NCBI GenBank assembly: GCA_040388665.1
Contig: JAZKBL010000032.1
Span: 1 to 26,146, forward strand
DNA from: DAHVFY01 sp040388665
GTDB lineage: Bacteria > Chlamydiota > Chlamydiia > Chlamydiales > Rhabdochlamydiaceae
Direction: 5' to 3'
Length of the DNA: 26,146 nucleotides
Made by a program: the position numbers and the translations under genes. Positions 6,545-14,460 of the stretch are shown piece by piece (position 1 is the stretch's first letter; the number at the start of each line of letters is the position of its first letter). The notes beneath the pieces are model-generated. The model worked only from the letters and a program-made list of their open reading frames with translations, searched no databases and was not told where the DNA came from.

Positions 6545-7906
6545 CTACTGCAAAGCATTAAGGATGTTATTTGCGGCGGCATCTCTTGTGGAGCAGGGCT
6601 CAAGGTCCCATCTTTCTTCGATGAACTTGAGAATAGATACCGTTTCATAAGAGGTATGATCAACATAACCTCTTTTTGCAAAAGGGGAGATAATAACTGC
6701 GGGCACACGCGTTGCGGGACCAAACTGATCAACGATCGGAGGTGCGACATGATCCCATCTTCCTCCATTCTCATCATAAGTTACGATGATCAAGCATTTA
6801 TCCCAAGAAGAGCTATCCTGAATTTTTTTAATAAGGTCTGCGCACCAATCTAATCCTTCAATAAGATTGGATTTTGCCGGATGTTCACTATAATTATTCA
6901 ACGAGCGAATAAAACTCACAGCAGGCAGCGTATGTGTATCGAGTGCTGCATAAAAGTGTTTCATATCCAAAAGATGCTCTTTTCGAAGGGCTGTGCCAGG
7001 GGCAAATTGTTCATAATATAAAGGCGCTTGATGGTGAAAAGAAAAGAAAGGATCGGGATTGCCAGCTTCAGCATCCTCCCACCCTTCAGTATACCATCCC
7101 CAAGAAATCCCTTTTTCATTGAGTTTATCCCCAATTGTAATCGCTTTTTGAGGTGGAATGCGGCGGTGATCTGGAATTCCTTTTTTATGAGGCGGATAAA
7201 AAGGTTGCGCGTCATTAATGACAAAACCATCAGGTGAAACAATCCCATCTTTTATAAGAACACCACTTGGATAAACTGTTGCAGTAATCTCTAGAGGAGC
7301 CTCTTTCCATACAGGCATCTGCGCTGCAAAAAGCCAAAGAACGCCGCAGAGAGACCCCCCATAGCAAGAATGGAACCAATGATCACAAATCACAAATTCC
7401 TTAGCAATCGATCCCATCGCAGTTGTACTCACATCATAATAACTCATCGGCAGACCTCCAGTATTGCCCCAAAGAACAAACTGATTCATCCTTCCTTCTG
7501 CAATCTGAAACAACTCTTGATAAAATCTGTGCACAATATTTCCCGATTTTTCTGTCATCGGGATATAGGGACTTAAATCAAAGGGAGCATTGGGTAAATT
7601 TTGAGAGATCTGCGGATAAGGAACTTTTAATTTGGGCATCATGCATACAGGCAATTTAGGATACGGCACTCCATAAATATCGACCTGCGTCTTGCTTTCT
7701 AAAGAAGCTTCTTTAAGACCATTAACATGTGGGAAATTTCCATAGAGCGTATCAAAGGACCAGTTTTCTTGGAAAATTACAATGAGATGCTCAATTTTTT
7801 TTGCAGAATCCAATTGCTCTTTCGTCGAAATAACTCTTTCAGGAACCTGTCTCTTGGCTAAAATAAAAGCTGGAATCAAGCATATTAAGAAAATTAAATT
7901 TTTCAT
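6545..7906 (-). CDS. Secreted phosphoesterase, phospholipase C / acid phosphatase family
   Basis: This 453-residue protein has a signal peptide (about residues 1-17, MKNLIFLICLIPAFILA) and then the alkaline-phosphatase-superfamily phosphoesterase domain. The IVIFQENWSFDTLYG block matches the metal-binding start of the PlcC/AcpA family, CDHWFHSCYGG is the family's second block, TYDENGGRWDHVAPP the third metal-binding block, and RVPAVIISPFAKRGYVDH the last. It probably hydrolyses phospholipids or phosphomonoesters in the periplasm or outside the cell. Its ATG overlaps the stop of the SbcC-like gene by 4 nt (ATGA), so it is the third gene of that minus-strand operon. Why a secreted phosphoesterase is coupled to DNA repair genes is unclear. 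The precise substrate cannot be assigned. Confidence 0.85.
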   Translation of the reverse strand: MKNLIFLICLIPAFILAKRQVPERVISTKEQLDSAKKIEHLIVIFQENWSFDTLYGNFPHVNGLKEASLESKTQVDIYGVPYPKLPVCMMPKLKVPYPQISQNLPNAPFDLSPYIPMTEKSGNIVHRFYQELFQIAEGRMNQFVLWGNTGGLPMSYYDVSTTAMGSIAKEFVICDHWFHSCYGGSLCGVLWLFAAQMPVWKEAPLEITATVYPSGVLIKDGIVSPDGFVINDAQPFYPPHKKGIPDHRRIPPQKAITIGDKLNEKGISWGWYTEGWEDAEAGNPDPFFSFHHQAPLYYEQFAPGTALRKEHLLDMKHFYAALDTHTLPAVSFIRSLNNYSEHPAKSNLIEGLDWCADLIKKIQDSSSWDKCLIIVTYDENGGRWDHVAPPIVDQFGPATRVPAVIISPFAKRGYVDHTSYETVSILKFIEERWDLEPCSTRDAAANNILNALQ

Positions 7907-10900
7907 AAAAGCTCACATAAAGTGTTAATGAAAAAGGCTGTTTCTTCAAGAGAGAGGGAACAAGCTTCTTCTTTAGAAAATTGCCATAAACGTGCTCTAA
8001 TCTCATCTTTTTCTAAAGTCTCGCGCATGTCAAGACAGCCTGATTCTAATAAAAACTCTTGAAGCTCTTCACGCGTTTTTTCTCTAAATCCTTGAATTTC
8101 TCGATTTTTTAAGCCAAGCAAAAGCTTCTTTGGCTCAAAATTATAATTCTTTGCAACGAGGTAAACTTTATCTAGAAACTTTTCTGAAACACCTCCCTGC
8201 TGCAACTCTTCTAAAGTCACTTTTCTTCCTCGTCCGACCTGCGCAAGAGCATAAAACTGTTCTGCAAGTTTTCCTTTTTCCATAAATTTTGGAAACTTAA
8301 GCAAACCCTTTTCAGAAAGATTTTTAAATTGCCCGTACACAAAGACATTCTGAATCAAAAGCTCATGGAGTTCAGAAGAACAATTAGCAAAATGGCAAAG
8401 ATGCCAAGAGGAAGGAGGACTATTATAACAAAGGCCGGGAAGAGAAAGCTCTTTTGAATAATCGTAAAGAGTTTTACCCTCAGGCGTTGGAATCGGACAA
8501 GCAACTTTTAATGGTCTGATAGGCGTCTCAAAGCATGCAAGCCCTTGTTTCATTTTATCAAGATCAATGACATTAAGTAGCTCCAAGTCCCCCTCTATCT
8601 TTCCCCACGCATCCACACAACCTCTTTGGCAGGTAAAGTAAAAAATCTGACGCCCACGTTTTGCGATCTCCAAAAGAGCTTCTGCCATGTATTGAAACCG
8701 CTCATCATCTGCATGGCTCATCACTTCATCTAAAAATAGAGGAAGCTGATGCCCGCCAGCTTCCGCTGTTTCCATAAAGGCAAGACGAATCGCTAAAATA
8801 AGTTGAATCCGAGTTCCTCTTGATAACGCATCTAAATCCTTCACTTCCTCCTCGTTCACATCATAAGCAACAAAACTGCGCTTTTTAAGAAATTGCAACC
8901 GATAGGCGCCTTTAGTAAACCGAACAAACCATCCACTAGCTCTTTTAAAAACTTCTGGTTGGAATTCGTTTTCGAATAATTTTTCTATTTTACCAATAAG
9001 AAATTCTCCAAGAGCTTTGCGAACAAATTCTTGATGCACTTTCTGTAAAACCTCTTCTGCTTCTTTAAGCTCACTTGAAGCCTCTTCAAAAGCTAATCTA
9101 TTAGCTGCGCTATCTAACTTTTGACGAATGGCAGCTTGAGTTTCAATAAGATGATCGTGCATAAGAGCCTTTGCTTCCGCTTCTTCTTGCAACATCTGTA
9201 AGGATTTTGATTTGCTCTTAAAAAAATCCAGATCTTCACTAAGTTTTTTATGCATTTCCTTAACATGCATTTCTAAAGCTGTTTTTTCTCTCATAAGAGT
9301 TAGGTAAGCCTCCCGTTTTTCAACACAAGCACTTAACAATTTCCATTCTTCTTCAAAATTTTCCGCACAAATCTTACATCTTGTTAAAATCTCATTCTTA
9401 CGAAAAGCTAACTCGTTCAACTCTTTTTGTCGCTGTGCATTCTTCTCATAAAAATTGAGAAGAACTGCTCCTTCTCGTGCATTTTTAACATTAATTTCCT
9501 GTAAAAGAGCATGATAGCGCACCTCTTTCTCTCGTATGAGAGCCTCTTGCTTTTTTACTTCGATAAATAATTCTGACGCTCTTTGCAATTCACGAACAAA
9601 AGGAATCCAGGAAAGTTTTTCCGTAGGAAATCCTGCTTCTTGAAGCCCTTGGTAAAGATGATCAGCTTCCCGGCTGCACTTTACTTTATGCACAGCAATA
9701 ATCTGCGCTGTTTCTTTATCATGAAAAAATCGCGTAGCTTCTCCCCACATCTTTTCTAAATGAGGAATATGTTGCCTTACGTTTTCTTGCGAAAAACTTT
9801 CCGGAGAGGGGATCCCTTGTTCCAAGAAGGCGCGTTTAAAAAATCCTGAAGAAGATTTTTTGAGAAGAAGGATTAAACAAAAAGCAAAAAAGCTAACACC
9901 CATACAAGCATAAGGATATTTATAAAGAGACAGGCTCAAAAAAGGAGTTGCCCACAAAAGTCTATTAAACCACTTTAACTCCTCGGCATGTAAAAATGCG
10001 TGTAAAAGCCGAATTCCCTCTCTTAGAGATTGTGGGGAATAAAGAGGTTCTTTTTGAGAAGCTACAGCTTTGATACGCGCGTCCCACTCACTGAGCTCGC
10101 ATACTTTTGCATGCCAACATTCCCAAAGCCTCTGAAGCTCTCCTACATGATCGACTTTCATTTGAGGAAAATTGTCTTTATCAACCCCTAGAAGAGAAAA
10201 CCTCTCCTTAAACCCTACCTCCATTTCTAAAGTGCGGTTTTTGACCTCCCTTAAGTCCCTTTCAAGATCCTGCAGTAAATGAATTTTTCCCTCTAACTCA
10301 AGCAGTTGAAAATCATCTAAACAAGATATTTTCCCTTCGCCCCCTTCTTTCAAAATAATTTGCTGATATTCCCACTCATCTTCTTCTCTTGCATATGCTG
10401 ATCCTACCGGAAGGGTATCAAGCGCTTGATTAACATCCTGTAAAATTTTTTCTTTAATCAAAAGGTCAGAAAAAATTTTGATCTTTTTTAAAGCCTCTTG
10501 AGCCTTCTTTGATTCATGAATCTGTTCTGCAATCCCTTTTAAAGACTCCTCTTCTCTTTCAAGTTCCAAATGATGGCGTGAAATCTCTTCAAGTTTTCTT
10601 TTTTTCTCATAAAGTTGCTTTTTTTCTTTAAGACCCATTCTTGGTGCAATAGCAAATTGCTTACGAACTAAATCAAGATCACATCCTCCATAGGCAATTT
10701 TGGCGATGACGTGTGCAAAAACATCATCAGTTGCATGAAAAAGATCATCGAGCAACACTGTATAGCATAATGCATTTTGCTCAAGAGGCGCTGTTGTAAA
10801 AGAAAAACCGTGATAATGCCCCCCCTCAATATCCACCTCGAAAAGTTTTCCATCCTCTTCAAAACTTGCCTGCAAAGACACCGGGGTTAAATGTTTAACC

Positions 10901-11073
10901 GAAGGGTGATGCGGCCAAAGCAACTTCCTGACAGCCATGCAAGAAGTGGTCTTCCCTGAGCCATTACTGCCTACAATAACATTAATTCCTTCTTTTAAAA
11001 TTCCTTCCTCATAACGAAATCCCTTTTCTTTGAATCCGGGCATTCTGCGTATCTTAAGACTCAAAAGACGCAT
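7903..11073 (-). CDS. SbcC/YhaN-like SMC-type ATPase with C-terminal extension
   Basis: This 1056-residue ATPase has an N-terminal Walker A (GSNGSGKT, about residues 35-42), long charged coiled-coil regions (roughly 130-380 and 430-700), a hydrophobic, potentially membrane-spanning stretch between them (FLSLSLYKYPYACMGVSF region), and a Walker B block LPLFLDEVMSHAD near 780. The internal hydrophobic segment and the nuclease partner point to the YhaN subfamily of Rad50/SbcC proteins in DNA-end processing. About 210 residues follow the ATPase core, including HhH-like VSEKFLDKVYLVAKN; I do not recognise this tail. ATG at 11073 is preferred to GTG at 11079 because GAGGAGG lies 6 nt before it. It overlaps the nuclease gene by 20 nt. 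Confidence 0.82.
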   Translation of the reverse strand: MRLLSLKIRRMPGFKEKGFRYEEGILKEGINVIVGSNGSGKTTSCMAVRKLLWPHHPSVKHLTPVSLQASFEEDGKLFEVDIEGGHYHGFSFTTAPLEQNALCYTVLLDDLFHATDDVFAHVIAKIAYGGCDLDLVRKQFAIAPRMGLKEKKQLYEKKRKLEEISRHHLELEREEESLKGIAEQIHESKKAQEALKKIKIFSDLLIKEKILQDVNQALDTLPVGSAYAREEDEWEYQQIILKEGGEGKISCLDDFQLLELEGKIHLLQDLERDLREVKNRTLEMEVGFKERFSLLGVDKDNFPQMKVDHVGELQRLWECWHAKVCELSEWDARIKAVASQKEPLYSPQSLREGIRLLHAFLHAEELKWFNRLLWATPFLSLSLYKYPYACMGVSFFAFCLILLLKKSSSGFFKRAFLEQGIPSPESFSQENVRQHIPHLEKMWGEATRFFHDKETAQIIAVHKVKCSREADHLYQGLQEAGFPTEKLSWIPFVRELQRASELFIEVKKQEALIREKEVRYHALLQEINVKNAREGAVLLNFYEKNAQRQKELNELAFRKNEILTRCKICAENFEEEWKLLSACVEKREAYLTLMREKTALEMHVKEMHKKLSEDLDFFKSKSKSLQMLQEEAEAKALMHDHLIETQAAIRQKLDSAANRLAFEEASSELKEAEEVLQKVHQEFVRKALGEFLIGKIEKLFENEFQPEVFKRASGWFVRFTKGAYRLQFLKKRSFVAYDVNEEEVKDLDALSRGTRIQLILAIRLAFMETAEAGGHQLPLFLDEVMSHADDERFQYMAEALLEIAKRGRQIFYFTCQRGCVDAWGKIEGDLELLNVIDLDKMKQGLACFETPIRPLKVACPIPTPEGKTLYDYSKELSLPGLCYNSPPSSWHLCHFANCSSELHELLIQNVFVYGQFKNLSEKGLLKFPKFMEKGKLAEQFYALAQVGRGRKVTLEELQQGGVSEKFLDKVYLVAKNYNFEPKKLLLGLKNREIQGFREKTREELQEFLLESGCLDMRETLEKDEIRARLWQFSKEEACSLSLEETAFFINTLCELL

Positions 11074-12334
11074 ATTCACCCTCCTCTTGCATTAAAATCA
11101 TATCCAAGACCTCGTACCCTATGCGCATAAACTCTAACTCTAATAAAGAAGGGTCTGCTTTTATCTCAACGTGCCCATTTTTTTCTGCAAGACCTTGCAA
11201 ATGCTGAAAACACTCTAAAAGAAGCTTTTCTTTTCCCTCTTCTTTTTGTTTGACACTGCGGATAAGTTGCGCTATAAGCGCTGCCAAATCCCTTCCAAGA
11301 CAAAGACCCTCTAAATCAATATCAGGAGTACATACAACAGAAACCTCTTCAATATAACAAGGGATTCCACCCCCCCCTACCTGAGTAAAATGACACCCCT
11401 CTATTTTTTGCGCAAATGCACGCACTTGGCTATAAAAAGCTGTTTTTCCTTGAAATGAAATTCTACACAGCACAACCTTCGCAACGTCTGGTATGTTGTG
11501 CAACTGCGCCCGCAAAAAAGCACATAAAGCCTCATCAAAGTTTTCAGGATCGACATCTGAGAAATCCATCTCTACCGAACTCCAAAAAAGAGACGCACAA
11601 GGAACCAGCTGATGGGAGATCTCTCCTGAAGACTGAACTTCCAAAAGTCTAAATCCCCGAATGCCTCTTTCTGATATATCTAAACCTTGAAGAGAGCCAC
11701 AATAAAACACAAAAGGGTCTTCAACTAAAATTTCTGGAATATGTATATGTCCTAAAACCCAAGCCTTAACAGGAAGAGAATGAAAATACTTAAGCTGTAC
11801 AGGTGCATAGAAACCTTTTTTTCCGGAGGAAACATCACAATGCAAAATGCCAATTGTAAAGGCATCTTCACAAGATTTAAAACTCTTAAGTGGGTTCGCT
11901 TCGCATTGGTGTTTTGAAAATGACCATCCAATAAAACAAATTTTTCTTCCGTGAAACTCCAATATTTGAGTCTCCCACATCTCATCTTCACCTAAAAGAT
12001 AAAATAAAGGAGATCCTACTCTACGGTGACACTTCTTAAGCACATGCGCATCATGATTACCCGCAACGGCGATAATCGGTATCTTATTTGCTAAAATCCT
12101 ATGTATACCTTCTTCGAAAACACCGATTGCTTCATATAAATCCTGCTCATTATCAAAAACATCGCCAGAAAGAATAAGTACATCGACCTGATTTTCTAGA
12201 GCGCACACAAAGCGCACAAGCATCTTCCAAGCATCCTTAGGAGCATGCACAAAGTTCTCCAGTCCCTCTGGTAATCGCACAAGACGTCTTCCTAAATGAA
12301 GATCTGCTGCACAAGCAATCCGTATATTTTTCAT
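11054..12334 (-). CDS. SbcD/YhaO-like DNA repair exonuclease (metallophosphoesterase)
   Basis: This 426-residue calcineurin-type phosphoesterase has every metal-binding block: AADLHLGR, ILSGDVFDNEQ, VAGNHDAH, GILHCDV and VLGHIHIPE. It should be the Mre11-like nuclease subunit that works with the adjacent SbcC/YhaN-like ATPase on double-strand DNA ends. ATG at 12334 is chosen because relatives start a few residues before the ADLHLG block; an ATG four codons upstream (12346) is possible. It is the first gene of the operon running to the secreted phosphoesterase, and the C-terminal 20 nt overlap the ATPase gene. Confidence 0.87.
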   Translation of the reverse strand: MKNIRIACAADLHLGRRLVRLPEGLENFVHAPKDAWKMLVRFVCALENQVDVLILSGDVFDNEQDLYEAIGVFEEGIHRILANKIPIIAVAGNHDAHVLKKCHRRVGSPLFYLLGEDEMWETQILEFHGRKICFIGWSFSKHQCEANPLKSFKSCEDAFTIGILHCDVSSGKKGFYAPVQLKYFHSLPVKAWVLGHIHIPEILVEDPFVFYCGSLQGLDISERGIRGFRLLEVQSSGEISHQLVPCASLFWSSVEMDFSDVDPENFDEALCAFLRAQLHNIPDVAKVVLCRISFQGKTAFYSQVRAFAQKIEGCHFTQVGGGGIPCYIEEVSVVCTPDIDLEGLCLGRDLAALIAQLIRSVKQKEEGKEKLLLECFQHLQGLAEKNGHVEIKADPSLLELEFMRIGYEVLDMILMQEEGEYASFES

Positions 12335-12410
12335 CCCAGCCCCCATCTTTCAGTAGACAACAAAAATATGTTTGTTAAGAATTAAAAACAATCTCAACGG
12401 TAATGTACAT

Positions 12411-14039
12411 ATGAATAAATCTTTGATCACAGGTCTTTCAGCACTCTCTCTTGCATATAGTCTTTTTGCCGATGATCTTATCTTGGTACCTAATGCTCAA
12501 GGAATCATCTTGAGCGGAGACTCACAGCAGCTGCCTTTAAATGTCGTTGGTGTGATAGCAGTCGATATCGATCTACCCGGCACACGTGAAAATCTTGAAA
12601 AACGATTGCTCCCTCTCTTTATGGAAAAAAACCTAACAGCAGAAGACATTGGTGAAATTAAAAGAGAAATCGTTCGTTATTACCGCGATCATGACCGCTC
12701 CATCATGGCAATCCAAATTCCAGAACAAGATGTAACAGATGGCGTTCTTACCTTCGTTATCACTGAAGGAAAATTAGGTGACGTCTCCGTTGTAGGAAAT
12801 CATTACTTTAGCAAAGACCTTATCAAAAATTATATTAAGCTAAAGCCTGGAGAATGCATTGATGATCATGTATTAGTCAACAACGTCGCTTTCATTAATA
12901 GAAATCCCTTTCGTCATGCAGACCTCGTCTACAGCCCTGGTAAAGAGGTCGGCACAACGGATATTGAAGTCTATGTCAAAGACGCCTTTCCTCTTCGCGC
13001 TTACGTGGGCGTCGATAACACAGGAGTCTTATCAACAGGCAGGCTCCGCCTATTTTCCGGATTTAACTGGGGCAAAGCCTTTGGCCTCGATCACATAATG
13101 AGCTTTCAGTACACAACCTCATCCGATTTTTATAAATTTCAAGGATATACATTAAGCTATACAGCGCTGCTTCCTTGGGAAAATACTCTCCTTTTTTATG
13201 GTGGTTATTCAGGAACGCACGTTTCCTTTGGAACAAAAAATGAACAAGGCAACCGCCATAAAACGCATGGGAACTCATTACAAGTGAGCTTTCGATACGG
13301 CATACCCATGAAGCCGAAGTTCTATCTTTTACACGAAATCAATGTTGGTTACGATTTTAAAAGAACGAATAACACATTTGAAATGTCTGAACAAGATCCA
13401 ATTATCGGAAGCAACGTCAATTTAACACAATTTGTCCTTGAATACAACTTCGGTTATGAACGCGGCATACAGAAAATTGGCTTTGATGGAGAACTCTTCA
13501 TCTCCCCCTTCTCTTGGATCCCGAACCAATCTAGCATGGATTTTCACTCCCTTAATCCTCATGCAAAACCTCAATATGCCTACCTGCTTGCAGCATGCGA
13601 CTACGCCATCACTATGCCCATGAAGTTTATGTGGAAACTCTTCTTCGAGGCTCAAGTGGCAACAGGATCCCTGCTTCCGAGCGAACAATTTGGCCTTGGC
13701 GGCTATAACACGGTCCGTGGCTACAACGAACGGCAAGTCAATAGCGACGAAGGGTTGCTCGTTACAACAGAATTCTGGAGCCCTAGCTTTAGCCCATCAT
13801 TGGGCCTACTGAATGACGCCCTTCAATTTCTTGTCTTTCTTGATTACGGTTTAGGCCACGATATTGATAAAATCCATAAAGTGCCCCAAACTCAGTGGCT
13901 CATGGGAATAGGCCCTGGCCTGCGCTACGCTATTGGTTCCACATTCTCTTCGCGACTTGATTTTGGCTTCAAGATCAACCGCGATCACTATGAAGGCGGT
14001 ATCGGCATGCTCCACTTCTCCCTCGTCGGCAGCTACTAA
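12411..14039 (+). CDS. TpsB-type two-partner secretion transporter (ShlB/FhaC family)
   Basis: This 542-residue outer-membrane protein exports a TpsA partner. It has a signal peptide ending near LFADD. POTRA domains span about residues 45-190; the first includes AIQIPEQDVTDGVLTFVITEG and the second starts at GDVSVVGNHYFS. A 16-strand type barrel follows, with the conserved loop-6 motif VRGY at residues 435-438, and the protein ends in a C-terminal beta-strand. ATG at 12411 is used because it begins the signal peptide; a TTG 13 codons upstream (12372) is less likely. The gene is divergent from the SbcD operon and convergent with the putative cargo gene tpsA, rather than in the usual tpsB-tpsA operon. 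Confidence 0.92.
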   Translation: MNKSLITGLSALSLAYSLFADDLILVPNAQGIILSGDSQQLPLNVVGVIAVDIDLPGTRENLEKRLLPLFMEKNLTAEDIGEIKREIVRYYRDHDRSIMAIQIPEQDVTDGVLTFVITEGKLGDVSVVGNHYFSKDLIKNYIKLKPGECIDDHVLVNNVAFINRNPFRHADLVYSPGKEVGTTDIEVYVKDAFPLRAYVGVDNTGVLSTGRLRLFSGFNWGKAFGLDHIMSFQYTTSSDFYKFQGYTLSYTALLPWENTLLFYGGYSGTHVSFGTKNEQGNRHKTHGNSLQVSFRYGIPMKPKFYLLHEINVGYDFKRTNNTFEMSEQDPIIGSNVNLTQFVLEYNFGYERGIQKIGFDGELFISPFSWIPNQSSMDFHSLNPHAKPQYAYLLAACDYAITMPMKFMWKLFFEAQVATGSLLPSEQFGLGGYNTVRGYNERQVNSDEGLLVTTEFWSPSFSPSLGLLNDALQFLVFLDYGLGHDIDKIHKVPQTQWLMGIGPGLRYAIGSTFSSRLDFGFKINRDHYEGGIGMLHFSLVGSY

Positions 14040-14138
14040 CCTAACTTTTGGGTTTTTAAGCATAATCACTTAACCTTACGCACGATAAATGTTTGGAACG
14101 ACTTGATGTTATCGACGTTTTTATAATCTAATCGGAAA

Positions 14139-14289
14139 GAATTTAACGCAAAGGAAGAAAAAGACGCGAAGACGCAAAGAAAAAAGAAGATCGAAACAGA
14201 TGAGAAAAAAAATCGATCGCGTCGTGAATGACCTATAATTCTTCTCTTCTTTGCGTCTTCGCGTCTTTTTCTTCCTTTGCGTTAAATTC
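14139..14289. repeat. Foldback (MITE-like) element with 43-nt perfect inverted repeats
   Basis: A 43-nt arm at 14139-14181 is the exact reverse complement of 14247-14289, separated by a 65-nt loop with no ORF. The arms are built from the pattern AACGCAAAGGAAGAAAAAG and GACGCGAAGACGCAAAG, a purine-rich type that recurs as interspersed repeats in several bacterial genomes. The whole unit would form a very stable cruciform or RNA hairpin between the two convergent TPS genes. No target duplication is evident. Confidence 0.85.
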
Positions 14290-14348
14290 TTCTTCTTGCT
14301 CTTTTATAAACCCAACCGCTAATTGATGTAGTACATAAATGCGTAAAG

Positions 14349-14394
14349 AAACTCCATTAGCGAGAGAGGAAAAGCAGAGGCGCTGATGGAGTTT
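14349..14394. repeat. 14-bp inverted repeat hairpin
   Basis: AAACTCCATTAGCG (14349-14362) pairs with CGCTGATGGAGTTT (14381-14394), with a single T-G wobble and an 18-nt purine-rich loop. There is no T-tract, so it is not a simple intrinsic terminator. It lies just upstream of the bidirectional terminator at 14402-14435 and may help stop transcription from tpsB or be a small repeat relic. Confidence 0.55.
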
Positions 14395-14401
14395 GTACAA
14401 T

Positions 14402-14435
14402 AAAAAAGCCCGCAGCGATTGCCACGGGCTTTTTT
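14402..14435. terminator. Bidirectional intrinsic terminator between tpsB and tpsA
   Basis: AAAAAAGCCCG (14402-14412) pairs with CGGGCTTTTTT (14425-14435) around a 12-nt loop. The A-tract and T-tract on either side allow termination in both directions. It sits 26 nt downstream of the tpsA stop on the minus strand. Confidence 0.85.
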
Positions 14436-14460
14436 CTCAAAATCTACAAATCATCATTCT

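Noticed and set aside
13422..13736. 104-codon minus-strand ORF inside tpsB
   Set aside because: It is antisense to the conserved barrel region including VRGY and has no independent support.
14139..14289. CRISPR-like repeat array
   Set aside because: There are two arms in inverted, not direct, orientation with one loop; no repeat-spacer periodicity.
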